30,188 nt of DNA, from NCBI RefSeq assembly GCF_002423035.1, contig NZ_DIUM01000073.1, positions 2,047 through 32,234 on the forward strand, given 5' to 3'. This document shows, one piece after another, positions 9,555 through 18,227 of this stretch. The notes under the pieces are model-generated. The model had not been told where the DNA came from. It did not search any database and saw only the letters and a program-made list of their open reading frames with translations. The position numbers were made by a program, and so were the translations under genes. Position 1 is the first letter of the stretch, and every line of letters begins with the position of its first letter. The DNA comes from Thiocapsa sp. UBA6158 (lineage in GTDB: Bacteria > Pseudomonadota > Gammaproteobacteria > Chromatiales > Chromatiaceae).

Positions 9555-10130
9555 ATGCACGACGACGAAAGACTGCTCCGCACCGCATGCCTCGGGGCCG
9601 TTCCGGCCATCCTGTTGCTCTGCGCCGTTCACGCACACGCCGAAGCGCCCTGGACCGCGCCACTGCAACGAGGCGGTCAGGTCGAGGTCGATCCCCGCAC
9701 CAACCGCCCGATCCTCGATCAGGACGGTCGCCGGACCCAACTCTGGGACGGCGTGCACCGACTCGAAGACGGCTCGGTCATCCGCATCGAGGGCGGCCGG
9801 GTGGTCCCGACGAGGGACATGCTGGCGCCAAGCGGCACGCCGAGCGAGTCGGCAACATCCGATGCGGAAGCCGGAGACGTTGCCGAAGCCGCAACCGAAC
9901 AAACGACCGGCAAACGCATCAGCGGCGCGTCCCCTTGCGAGCAATTGGTGCTGCGGGTGTGCGGCGCCGCTCGCACGTGCTGGAGCGAGCCCGCATGCCA
10001 AGCCGCACGCCAACTCCGGGAGATGGAGCAGGAGGAGTGGCTCAAAGGTGCCGATCCAAGCCTCGTCACGGAGAGCGGAAAACAGTGCGAGGAGGCCATC
10101 AACAACGCCTTCTTCGCGCCGTGCCCTTAG
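9555..10130 (+). CDS. Small exported cysteine-rich protein, unknown function
   Basis: 191 aa, with a signal peptide (hydrophobic AVPAILLLCAVHAHA, likely cleavage before EAPW). Residues about 30-85 are a charged region with repeated D/R turns (DPRTNRPILDQDGRRTQLWDGVHRLEDGSVIRIEGG). The middle is a linker rich in A, S, T and E. The C-terminal 60 residues hold seven cysteines (CEQLVLRVCG, TCWSEPAC, KQCEEA, FAPCP), predicted to be helices tied by disulfides. An excellent ribosome site (GGAGGT) fixes the ATG at 9555. It is the last gene of the exported cluster; a hairpin follows before the convergent gene. Confidence 0.75.
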   Translation: MHDDERLLRTACLGAVPAILLLCAVHAHAEAPWTAPLQRGGQVEVDPRTNRPILDQDGRRTQLWDGVHRLEDGSVIRIEGGRVVPTRDMLAPSGTPSESATSDAEAGDVAEAATEQTTGKRISGASPCEQLVLRVCGAARTCWSEPACQAARQLREMEQEEWLKGADPSLVTESGKQCEEAINNAFFAPCP

Positions 10131-10164
10131 CCTCGTCCAAAACGAAACCCAACCGAGCCAACGC

Positions 10165-10197
10165 GAGGATGGGTAGAGCACAGCGAAGCCCATCCTC
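10165..10197. repeat. Dispersed-type palindromic repeat between convergent genes
   Basis: Perfect 9-bp arms at 10165-10173 (GAGGATGGG) and 10189-10197 around a loop TAGAGCACAGCGAAG. Units with the layout GATGGGTAGAGC..GCGAA..CCCATC occur as scattered repeats in many proteobacterial genomes (recalled, not searched). Between convergent genes it could also serve as a two-way terminator. Confidence 0.6.
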
Positions 10198-10238
10198 CCT
10201 GTGGAGACGCTCGTCGGGAAAGGCGACCTCTTCTCGGA

Positions 10239-11450
10239 TCAACTGCGATTTCGAACCGCCAGAAACTGCCGCAGAAGATCCGGATGGATCTCCCCCAACG
10301 CGCGACGCCGATCGATCGTGTCTTCGCCGGTCACCAACCCATGCAGGAGCCGATAGGCCGTGTCGCGATCATCGGTCGACGTCTCGCTCGGCGGGATCAC
10401 CGCAAAGGCGCCGGAATCCTGAAGCAGGAGCCATGCCGGGAAATCCTCGGTCTCCAGCTCCCCGTCGAGGTCGAGATCGCCGTACGCGGCCCAGAGATCC
10501 GCCAGGCGACGATCCGGAAACGCCGGGTCACGCAAGGCGCGTTCGGCCGCCGAAGGGTTCTCGCGACAGAGCCACAACCAGTCTCGGCGGGCACCAAATG
10601 GATCCCGACCGCGCCAGCAGGCCTCGGCATGGATGAGGACCAGAACGGGGTGATCGCGCCAGTCGGACTCGGACTCGATCGCCTCGCGCACGCGCTCCCA
10701 TCGCCCGGCCCGGGTCCAGGCGATCGCCGCATGGAATTCACCCGAGCCCGGATCGAAAGGACGCCCGGCCAGCCGCTCGGCAAGGTCCGCCCATAGCGTT
10801 CCGAGGAAATCCCGTGCCCGATGGCCCAACAGCTCTCCGGCCAGCGGCCCGACCTCTTGGAGCTCGCGCCATCGCTCCTCGACACGCCCGTCGCACCCGC
10901 TCGCATCGGCGTCGTCGAGGGTCTGGATCAATCGGAGAAAGCCGCCGAGTCGCGGATGCCGTGGCTCGCGATGCATCAATCGGGCGACCCGATCGCGTGC
11001 GCGCTCCGTGCGGTGCTCGACCAGGGCCGTGCGGACCTCTTCCTCGAGCAGGACCGCCGTGCTGTCCTGGAACAGATCCAGTTGGCAACGCTCCGGTGGC
11101 GGGGCATAGACGAGCGAGCAGGCGCGGGTTAGGCCTGCATGAGGACCGATGGGCAAAGGGTGCTCCCGATCGCCCCAAGACGTGTGCGCGAGCGCAACGG
11201 CCACAAGCTTCTGTGCGCACGCATAAACACCTGCGTCCTCCAGGAATCCCGCAACCACCTCAGGTGCGGCCCGGAGCGCGCCCTGCAGCTCCGACCGACG
11301 GCCGGTCCGCCAGGCGACATAATCCTCGTAGCCGAGCAGATCGGCCGCAAGCAGCAGCTCGAGCGGATCGAGCCGCCCCTGCTCGAGCAGCAGACGGTCC
11401 ACGAGTGGTCGCAGTGCCTGATCCGGGATCGCGTTGAGTACCGAGTCCAT
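10239..11450 (-). CDS. Unknown 403-aa protein
   Basis: I do not recognise this family. It is a soluble, strongly acidic, leucine- and arginine-rich protein that looks all-helical. Segments such as AIAWTRAGRWERVREAIE and HAEACWRGRDPFGARRDWLWLCRENP suggest TPR-like helical pairs without a clean consensus. There is no signal peptide or membrane segment. The start at ATG 11450 is preceded by AGGA and lies 10 bases after the cupin stop, so the two genes should be cotranscribed and possibly coupled. The frame remains open to 11531, but that extension overlaps the cupin and is rejected. A scaffold or protein-interaction role is only a guess from the helical repeats. Confidence 0.7.
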   Translation of the reverse strand: MDSVLNAIPDQALRPLVDRLLLEQGRLDPLELLLAADLLGYEDYVAWRTGRRSELQGALRAAPEVVAGFLEDAGVYACAQKLVAVALAHTSWGDREHPLPIGPHAGLTRACSLVYAPPPERCQLDLFQDSTAVLLEEEVRTALVEHRTERARDRVARLMHREPRHPRLGGFLRLIQTLDDADASGCDGRVEERWRELQEVGPLAGELLGHRARDFLGTLWADLAERLAGRPFDPGSGEFHAAIAWTRAGRWERVREAIESESDWRDHPVLVLIHAEACWRGRDPFGARRDWLWLCRENPSAAERALRDPAFPDRRLADLWAAYGDLDLDGELETEDFPAWLLLQDSGAFAVIPPSETSTDDRDTAYRLLHGLVTGEDTIDRRRALGEIHPDLLRQFLAVRNRS

Positions 11451-11460
11451 CAGGTCGTCC

Positions 11461-11781
11461 TCAGCCTTCGGTCGGGTCGATATGGACCGCCAGCCAAAGG
11501 CAACGAGACTCGGTCGAGGTCTTGATGACACGGTGCGGGGTCCCCGCCGGGATGAACCGATAATCGCCAGGCCGCAAGGTGAGCATCTCTCCGTCGACCC
11601 AAAGCTCAGCTTCCCCCTGCAGCAAACAGACCCATTCGTCCTGGACCTGATCGTAAAGGACGGACTCGGGTCGATCGCTGCTCAGGATGCGCTCGATCCG
11701 GACGTTGGAGCAGCGCAACAGATCCTCGAACGCCTCCCCACGATCGATCTCCGGCAAACCGTCAAACAGATTTCCGCTCAT
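11461..11781 (-). CDS. Small cupin-domain protein
   Basis: A 106-aa single-domain cupin. The first cupin motif is degenerate (YDQVQDEWVCLLQGEAELWVDGE, with Asp/Glu where many family members carry the His pair) and the second is RPGDYRFIPAGTPHRVIKT with one clear metal-type histidine. The metal and substrate are therefore uncertain. The start is ATG 11781, which gives a domain of normal length; the ribosome site is weak. It is the first gene of a probable two-gene operon with the unknown 403-aa protein. Confidence 0.8.
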   Translation of the reverse strand: MSGNLFDGLPEIDRGEAFEDLLRCSNVRIERILSSDRPESVLYDQVQDEWVCLLQGEAELWVDGEMLTLRPGDYRFIPAGTPHRVIKTSTESRCLWLAVHIDPTEG

Positions 11782-12049
11782 GGGTGTACCCGACGCCAAG
11801 ATTATTGCTCCTGAAGCCTCATCGCCCGCGCATCGGTTCTGCCGAGCATCGCGAGGCAAAAAATCGTCCGAAAGAGCGGGATGTGATTCCTGGCGTCAGC
11901 CCTGACTGCGGCGATTGAAAAGATTGCACGACGTCCGCCCCGGATCAGCCTCAATAAAAATCCTGAACCGCGTCTCACCGAGGTCACAGTTGGCCTCAAC
12001 GCAGGTCAAATGCAGTGGCCACTCAGGAAGCACCGGACGCGGTTCAGCC

Positions 12050-15000
12050 TTACAACAAAACTCGCTCGATCCCCCCGTCCTGCACCCGCTCCAAGAACCG
12101 CTGCTGCCAGCCCTCCCCCAACATCCGACCGGCCATCTCGACCACGATATAGTCGGTCTTCAGACCCGTGTCGTCGCTGTACTTGGCGAGACCTTGCTGA
12201 CAGGCGGGACAGGCCGTCAAGAGCTTGACCTCGCCCGCCCGAACCACGTCCTGCCCGGTGAGCGCCTGGATGCCGGCGGTCAGCTCCTCCTGCTTGCGAA
12301 ACCGCACCTGATTGGCGATATCCGGCCGCGAGGTTCCGAGCGTGCCCGCCTCGCCGCAGCAGCGATCCGAGAGCATGACCGGTTGACCGATCAGACTCGC
12401 CGCGACCTTCAGCGGCGCATGGGTCTTCATGGGCGAGTGACAGGGGTCGTGATAGAGATATTGAACCCCTTCGACTCCGTCCAGACTCATGCCTTTCTCC
12501 ATCAGCCACTCGTGGATGTCGAGCAGGCGGCACCCGGGGAAGATGCGCCCGAACTCGTATTTGAGCAGTTGATCCATGCAGGTGCCGCAAGACACGACAA
12601 CCGTTCGGATATCCATGTAATTCAGCGTATTGGCAACCCGGTGGAACAGCACCCGGTTCTCCATCGTGATCTGACGCCCACGCTCTTCGAGGCCCGCCGA
12701 GCGCTGCGGATAGCCGCAGCAGAGATAGCCGGGCGGCAGCACGGTCTGGGCGCCCTGCTCGTAGAGCATCGCGAGTGTGGCAAGCCCGACATCGGAGAAG
12801 AGCCGCTCCGAGCCGCAGCCCGGGAAGTAGAAGACCGCCTCGGCGTCCTCCGCAGCGACTCGCGGATCACGCAGGATCGGCACCTGAGTCTTGTCCTCCA
12901 GCCCCAGGATCTGGCGAAAGGTGCGCTTGGGCAGCTCGACCCGGATCGGGCGGCTGACCAGATCCACCACCTGGCTCGCAAGCGCCGGACGATGACTGGT
13001 CGCGCCCGGCTTGGCGGTGCGCTTCGCGGTCAGCCGCAGCGTCTTGGCGAGACGATGACCGAGGTTCATCCCCGCAAAGCCCCACTGGGCCAGCCCTTTG
13101 CGGAGCAGTCGCACGGCACGCGGGTCCGTGACGTTCAGGAACTGCATCGCCGCCCAGGAGCCGACGTTGAAGCGCTTCTTCCCGCGATCGATCAGGATGC
13201 GCCGCATCCGCATCGTGACATCGCCGAAATCGATGTTCACCGGGCAGGGATTCAAACACTTGTGGCAGATGGTGCAGTGATCCGCCACATCGTTCATGGC
13301 CTCGAAGTGATGCAGCGAGAGACCGCGGCGGGTCTGCTCCTCGTAGAGGAAGGCTTCGATGATAAGTCCGGTGCCCAGAATCTTGTTGCGCGGCGAATAA
13401 TTGAGATTGGCTCGCGGGACATGGGTCATGCACTTGGGCTTGCACTTGCCGCAACGCAGACAGTGCTTGACGTCGTCGTTGAGTGCGCCGAGTTCGGTCT
13501 CCTCGAGGATGATGGCCTCTTGCTGGACCAACCGCAGCGAGGGCGTATAGGCACCTTCCAGCCCCGAGCCCGGCATCAGCTTGCCCGGATTGAAGCGCCC
13601 GTGCGGATCGACGCGCTGCTTGTAGGCGACGAAGGCATCGAGCTTTTCGCGCTCCAGGAACTGCAGCTTGGTGATGCCGATGCCGTGCTCACCCGAGATG
13701 ACACCGCCCAGATCGGTCGCCAGCGCCATGATGCGCGCGACGAGGCGGTCGGCCTCCTGGAGCATGGCGTAATCCGATGAATGCACAGGGATGTTGGTGT
13801 GCACGTTGCCGTCGCCGGCGTGCATATGCAGGGCGACGAAGAGGCGCGAGTCCCTGACTCGGGCGTGGATCTCGGTCAAGCGCTCGCGCACTCGGGCCAG
13901 TTCCTGGCCCGAGAAGATGTCATTGAGTCGATCAGCCACCTCGGCGCGCAGCGATTGACGCAGGTCGCGGCGAAGCATCATGGAGAGCAGCGTATCGCCG
14001 TCGCGAATACAGGCCTTCTCGGTGTCGCTCAGTCGATCGAGATGATCCACGGCGGGCGCGTCCAGACCGCTCAAGACAGTCTGCCAGCGCTGCCGCGCGG
14101 CTTGCACCGCCTCGCGCGCCGCATCGCGCTTGGCACTCAAAATGGCAACGGCCTCGGCCGAGTCTTGATAGTCGCCCTCCCCGCGCGCCCCGGCAAGATC
14201 ACGGGCGAGATCCCCGGCGAGATACTCGAGCACCGCCGCCATAATGGCGTCCTTGTTGCGGATCGACTGCTCGATATTCATCCGCTCGATGCCGCGACTG
14301 TAGTCCGCAAGGCGATCCAGCGGGATGACCACGTCCTCGTTGATCTTGAAGGCGTTGGTGTGACGCGAGATGGCGGCGGTACGGGCGCGGTCGAGCCAGA
14401 AGCGCTTGCGCGCCTCCGGGCTGAAGGCGATGAAACCCTCCCCGTCGCGCGCCCGGGCGAGTGTCACCACCTGCGCGGCGGCCGTATCGACCAGCCCCTC
14501 GTCGTCGCTCACCAGATCCGCGATCAGCACCATCTTGGGCAGCTCGCGCCGTGCGGCCTTGGTGGTGTAATCCACCGCGCGGACATAACGCTCGTCGAGA
14601 TGCTCGAGCCCGGCCATCTGCACGCCCGGCAGGGCTTCGAGATAGTCCTTGATCTCGACGATCGCCGGCACGGCCAGATCCAGATCCGTCCCGAAGAACT
14701 CCAAACAGACCGTGCGCACATGATCGGGCATCCGATGCAGGACGAAGCGCGCCGAGGTGATGATCCCATCGCAGCCTTCCTTTTGGACACCGGGTAGACC
14801 GGCGAGAAACTTGTCCGTCACGTCCTTGCCGAGACCGACCTTGCGCAGCGCGGAGCCGGGCATCTGGAGGATCTCGGGCTCGCCCTTGGGCGTGACCCCG
14901 TCGGGCTGGAAGCGCCGGATGCGAAAGCGCACCAGCGGTTGCTCGTGGATTTTGCCGAGGTTGTGATCCAGACGCTCGACCTCCAGCCAATCCGCGTCCG

Positions 15001-15934
15001 GCGTCACCATCCGCCAGGACGCCAGATTATCCAGCGCCGTGCCCCAAAGGACCGCCTTCTTGCCGCCGGCGTTCATGGCCACATTGCCGCCGATGCAGGA
15101 GGCGTCCTGCGAGGTCGGATCAACCGCGAAAGCGAGGCCCGACCGATCGGCCAGATCCGAGACCCGGCGCGTGACCACCCCGGCGCCGCAGCGCACCGTC
15201 GGCACAACGCCCTCGACGCCGGGCAGCGCGATGCGCTCCACGCCGGAGAGGTCTTCGAGCTTCTCGGTGTTGATGACCGCCGTCATCGCTTCAAGCGGCA
15301 CCGCCGATCCCGTGTAGCCCGTGCCGCCGCCGCGCGGGATCAGCGTCAGACCGGAATCGATGCAGGCCCGCACGATCGGCGCGATCTCCGCCTCGGTGTC
15401 GGGCGAGATGACCACGAAGGGCATCTCCACGCGCCAGTCGGTCGCATCCGTCGCGTGCGAGACCCGCGCCAGACCGCCGAAATCCAGGTTGTCCTTGTGC
15501 GTGATCCCGACGAGCGCCTGACGCAGACGCGCGCGCTGGGCCCTCTCCTGCTCGAACCAGTCCGCAAAGCGCTGCACCGCCGCACGCGCCGCGGCCAGAA
15601 GCTCGCCGGCCCGGCGATTGTCGTTGAGCCGCAGCTCGAACTGATCGAGCCGATGCGTCAGCGCCTGCAGCAGCAGACGACGACGTTCCGGGTTGTCGAT
15701 CAGGTCGTCCTGCAGATAGGGGTTGCGCGTCACCACCCACATGTCCCCGAGTACCTCGAAGAGCATGCGTGCCGAGCGCCCGGTCCGGCGGCTGCCGCGC
15801 AGCTCCTCGATCAGGCGCCACAGCGGCTCGCCGAGAAAACGGATCACGATCTCCCGGTCGGAGAAAGAGGTGTAGTTGTAGGGGATCTCGCGGATCCGTT
15901 GCTGAACAGCGGCGGTCATATTGGATCTGGTCAT
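12050..15934 (-). CDS. Large FAD-linked oxidoreductase with Fe-S and CCG domains (DUF3683 family)
   Basis: A 1294-aa fused oxidoreductase of the D-lactate/glycolate dehydrogenase type. Order: DUF3683-like N-terminal region (about 1-150, including YNYTSFSDREIVIRFLG); FAD-binding type 4 domain with the PRGGGTGYTGSAVP loop near residue 200; FAD-oxidase C-terminal domain, ending around HMHAGDGNVHTNIPVHS and GEHGIGI; two ferredoxin-like clusters CLRCGKCKPKC (near 820) and CTICHKCLNPCP (near 885); two CCG domains with PGCG, LCCGYP, SCGTC, HDPCHSP, RCCGEAG and CPAC (about 1035-1260). It probably oxidises a 2-hydroxy acid and passes electrons to quinones through the Fe-S/CCG part; the substrate is unknown. 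The start is uncertain: ATG 15934 or 15919. It is transcribed away from yhcC. Confidence 0.88.
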   Translation of the reverse strand: MTRSNMTAAVQQRIREIPYNYTSFSDREIVIRFLGEPLWRLIEELRGSRRTGRSARMLFEVLGDMWVVTRNPYLQDDLIDNPERRRLLLQALTHRLDQFELRLNDNRRAGELLAAARAAVQRFADWFEQERAQRARLRQALVGITHKDNLDFGGLARVSHATDATDWRVEMPFVVISPDTEAEIAPIVRACIDSGLTLIPRGGGTGYTGSAVPLEAMTAVINTEKLEDLSGVERIALPGVEGVVPTVRCGAGVVTRRVSDLADRSGLAFAVDPTSQDASCIGGNVAMNAGGKKAVLWGTALDNLASWRMVTPDADWLEVERLDHNLGKIHEQPLVRFRIRRFQPDGVTPKGEPEILQMPGSALRKVGLGKDVTDKFLAGLPGVQKEGCDGIITSARFVLHRMPDHVRTVCLEFFGTDLDLAVPAIVEIKDYLEALPGVQMAGLEHLDERYVRAVDYTTKAARRELPKMVLIADLVSDDEGLVDTAAAQVVTLARARDGEGFIAFSPEARKRFWLDRARTAAISRHTNAFKINEDVVIPLDRLADYSRGIERMNIEQSIRNKDAIMAAVLEYLAGDLARDLAGARGEGDYQDSAEAVAILSAKRDAAREAVQAARQRWQTVLSGLDAPAVDHLDRLSDTEKACIRDGDTLLSMMLRRDLRQSLRAEVADRLNDIFSGQELARVRERLTEIHARVRDSRLFVALHMHAGDGNVHTNIPVHSSDYAMLQEADRLVARIMALATDLGGVISGEHGIGITKLQFLEREKLDAFVAYKQRVDPHGRFNPGKLMPGSGLEGAYTPSLRLVQQEAIILEETELGALNDDVKHCLRCGKCKPKCMTHVPRANLNYSPRNKILGTGLIIEAFLYEEQTRRGLSLHHFEAMNDVADHCTICHKCLNPCPVNIDFGDVTMRMRRILIDRGKKRFNVGSWAAMQFLNVTDPRAVRLLRKGLAQWGFAGMNLGHRLAKTLRLTAKRTAKPGATSHRPALASQVVDLVSRPIRVELPKRTFRQILGLEDKTQVPILRDPRVAAEDAEAVFYFPGCGSERLFSDVGLATLAMLYEQGAQTVLPPGYLCCGYPQRSAGLEERGRQITMENRVLFHRVANTLNYMDIRTVVVSCGTCMDQLLKYEFGRIFPGCRLLDIHEWLMEKGMSLDGVEGVQYLYHDPCHSPMKTHAPLKVAASLIGQPVMLSDRCCGEAGTLGTSRPDIANQVRFRKQEELTAGIQALTGQDVVRAGEVKLLTACPACQQGLAKYSDDTGLKTDYIVVEMAGRMLGEGWQQRFLERVQDGGIERVLL

Positions 15935-16029
15935 CGGCGGTTGTTTCTTGCACTGCACAAAATGGTACAGCAAAGGCCACTGATCATGGCCATGCGGTTG
16001 ACGAGGCTGCCCGCGGGAAAAGACATATC

Positions 16030-16112
16030 TGTAGGTGCGAATGTATTCGCACACCTGCCGGGACGCCACCACCGCCCTGGCCGTGCAAATCAATTCGCAC
16101 CGACGGGTGGGT
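16030..16112. repeat. Pair of GTGCGAAT-type palindromes, dispersed-repeat-like
   Basis: Two related palindromes, 16035-16052 (GTGCGAATGTATTCGCAC) and 16083-16100 (GTGCAAATCAATTCGCAC), are flanked by C-rich sequence (CACCTGCCGGG and CCGACGGGTGG) that is roughly complementary. The unit looks like a REP-type element placed between divergent genes. Function unknown. Confidence 0.55.
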
Positions 16113-16159
16113 CGTTGGTGTGCCGGAAATCTCCTTCGGAAACGCCGATTGACCTTCCC

Positions 16160-16173
16160 TTGACTTGGGTCAA
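16160..16173. promoter_or_regulatory. FNR/CRP-family-like palindrome upstream of yhcC-ubiUV
   Basis: TTGACTTGGGTCAA is a perfect 5-4-5 palindrome of the TTGAY-N4-RTCAA type recognised by FNR-like regulators. Its centre is 42.5 bases before the yhcC ATG. A class II FNR promoter would then start transcription at or very near the ATG, with TAGGTT at 16197-16202 as the -10. E. coli ubiUV is FNR-activated, so the site makes sense; binding here is inferred. Confidence 0.55.
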
Positions 16174-16208
16174 ACGGCCGACACTCGATCCCGGTTAGGT
16201 TTGCGCGG

Positions 16209-17183
16209 ATGTCTGCCTCACCGACCCAGCACCGCACGCTCAGCGCTCGCGTCAACACCTTCGGTCAGTACCTGCTGAACCGCTTTGGTCAGCGGGTGCA
16301 CAAGCTCGCGCTGAACGCGGGGTTTACCTGTCCCAATCGCGACGGCCAAAAAGGGATCGGCGGCTGCACCTTCTGCAACAACGTCTCCTTCAGCCCCAAC
16401 GCGAAGGCGCCGGCACCGATCGCCGAGCAGCTCGATGCCGGACGTGCGGTCATCGCCAAACGCACCGGGGCGCGACGCTTTATGGCCTACTTTCAGGCCT
16501 ACACCAACACCTACGACCCGATCGAGACGCTGCGCGAGCGCTACGACGCCGCACTCGTGCACCCGGACGTCATCGGACTCTCGGTCGGCACACGCCCGGA
16601 CTGCGTTCCGGAGGCCGTGTTGGACCTGCTCGCCCGCTATCGGGCCCGCGGCAAGGAGATCTGGCTTGAGCTGGGCCTTCAGTCTGCGGACGACCGCACG
16701 CTCGAACGGGTCAATCGCGGGCACGACTTCGCGGACTTCCGCGCCGCTGTCACGGCCGCACGCCGTCGCGGAATCCCGGTCTGCGCACACCTGATCGTCG
16801 GGCTGCCGGGCGAAGGGCGCGACGCGGCCTTGTCGAGCCTGGAGCGGGTGCTCGAGCTCGGTGTCGAGGGATTGAAGATCCATCCGCTGCATGTCGTGCG
16901 CCAAACCCGCTTGGCGATCGACTGGCGACGTGGCGATTACACACCGCTCGCACTCGAGGACTACGTGAACATCTGCTCCGACATGGTCGAGCGTACGCCG
17001 CCAGAGGTGACCTTCCATCGCCTCACCGGCACAGCTTCGCGCGATGTCCTGCTCGCGCCGGCCTGGTGCAACCGCAAATGGGCGGTTCTGAATGCCATCG
17101 AGGCGGAGCTTTACCGACGCGGCTCGCGCCAAGGCGATCATACCGCGCCCGCTTCCCATCCAAAACTTGCAAGCACAGCCTGA
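16209..17183 (+). CDS. yhcC: Radical SAM protein YhcC (TIGR01212 family)
   Basis: A 324-aa radical SAM protein. The cluster motif is C41-x11-C53-x2-C56 (FTCPNRDGQKGIGGCTFCNN), the spacing typical of YhcC rather than the common CxxxCxxC. Next come RFMAYFQAYTNTY, LSVGTRPDCVP and WLELGLQSADDRTLERVNRGH, all hallmarks of the family. The biochemical role of YhcC is not established. It sits 19 bases before ubiU on the same strand, so it is likely cotranscribed with the anaerobic ubiquinone genes and would share the FNR-like control. The ATG at 16209 is the first start compatible with the conserved N-terminus (LSARVNTFGQYLLNRFGQRVHKL); no strong ribosome site is seen. Confidence 0.9.
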   Translation: MSASPTQHRTLSARVNTFGQYLLNRFGQRVHKLALNAGFTCPNRDGQKGIGGCTFCNNVSFSPNAKAPAPIAEQLDAGRAVIAKRTGARRFMAYFQAYTNTYDPIETLRERYDAALVHPDVIGLSVGTRPDCVPEAVLDLLARYRARGKEIWLELGLQSADDRTLERVNRGHDFADFRAAVTAARRRGIPVCAHLIVGLPGEGRDAALSSLERVLELGVEGLKIHPLHVVRQTRLAIDWRRGDYTPLALEDYVNICSDMVERTPPEVTFHRLTGTASRDVLLAPAWCNRKWAVLNAIEAELYRRGSRQGDHTAPASHPKLASTA

Positions 17184-17202
17184 CCCTCGGAGACCACCCT
17201 GT

Positions 17203-18198
17203 ATGGAGCTCGTCTGTCCTGCCGGCAATCTGCCGTCGCTCAAGGCCGCCGTCGACAACGGCGCCGATGCCGTTTATATCGGGTTTCGCGACGACACCAA
17301 TGCCCGTCACTTCGCCGGCCTGAACTTCGGCGACAAACAGATCCGCGAGGGTCTGAAGTACGCCCGCGACCGTAAGGTCAAGGTCTTCGTCGCCGTCAAC
17401 ACCTATGCCCAGCCGAGCGGCTGGCCGCGCTGGACGGCTGCGGTCGACCGGGCCGCGGACCTGGCCGTCGATGCCCTGATCCTCGCCGACATGGGCGTGC
17501 TCGACTATGCCGCCGAGCGTCATCCGAACCTCAATCTGCATCTCTCGGTGCAGGGCTCGGCGACCAACCCGGCGGCGATCGGCTTCATGCATCGTCATTT
17601 CGGGATCCGTCGCGTCGTGGTGCCGCGCGTGCTCTCGCTCGCCCAGGTCGCGAACCTGATCGAGAACGTCGAGGTCCCGGTCGAGATCTTCGGTTTCGGC
17701 AGTCTCTGCGTTATGGTGGAGGGGCGCTGTCTGCTGTCCTCCTATGCCAGCGGTCAGTCGCCCAACACCTACGGCGCCTGCTCGCCGGCCGCGCATGTCG
17801 AATGGCGCGATACACCGCAGGGTCAGGAGACCCGGCTCGGCGGGGTCCTCATCGAGCGACGCGGCCACGGCGAGCCTGCCGGTTATCCGACGCTCTGCAA
17901 GGGACGTTTCACCGTCGAAGGCGAGATCCGTCACGCCATCGAGGAGCCGACCAGCCTGAACACGCTCGACATCCTGCCGGGCATCCTCGCGGCCGGGGTA
18001 AGCGCCATCAAGCTCGAAGGACGTCAGCGCAGCACCCGCTATGTCTCGCAAGTCACCCGCGTGTGGCGCGATGCGATCGACGCCTGCAAACGCAATCCGC
18101 AGGCGTTTCGCGCGAAGGAGAGCTGGCATCAGGCCCTTGCCCAGGTCTCGGAAGGCGCGCAGACCACCATCGGCCCCTATCACCGGCCTTGGCATTAA
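17203..18198 (+). CDS. ubiU: O2-independent ubiquinone hydroxylation protein UbiU (U32 peptidase family)
   Basis: A 331-aa protein, the same length as E. coli UbiU (YhbU). With UbiV it forms a heterodimer that hydroxylates the ubiquinone ring without oxygen, prephenate being the reported oxygen source. The four cysteines that hold the [4Fe-4S] cluster in E. coli UbiU, C169, C176, C193 and C232, fall at exactly the same positions here (LCVMVEGRC, YGACSP, LCKGRF). The protein opens MELVCPAGNLPSLKAAVDNGADAVYIG, typical of U32 proteins. GGAG 10 bases upstream fixes ATG 17203; the open frame begins further upstream inside yhcC. UbiV follows after 29 bases. Confidence 0.96.
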   Translation: MELVCPAGNLPSLKAAVDNGADAVYIGFRDDTNARHFAGLNFGDKQIREGLKYARDRKVKVFVAVNTYAQPSGWPRWTAAVDRAADLAVDALILADMGVLDYAAERHPNLNLHLSVQGSATNPAAIGFMHRHFGIRRVVVPRVLSLAQVANLIENVEVPVEIFGFGSLCVMVEGRCLLSSYASGQSPNTYGACSPAAHVEWRDTPQGQETRLGGVLIERRGHGEPAGYPTLCKGRFTVEGEIRHAIEEPTSLNTLDILPGILAAGVSAIKLEGRQRSTRYVSQVTRVWRDAIDACKRNPQAFRAKESWHQALAQVSEGAQTTIGPYHRPWH

Positions 18199-18227
18199 TC
18201 TTCGATGAGTCTTGATCCGGAACGACG

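Noticed and set aside
11915..13780. Long plus-strand open frame (621 codons) opposite the FAD/Fe-S oxidoreductase
   Set aside because: It lies antisense to a protein with complete Fe-S and CCG motifs; its own translation has no recognisable domain.
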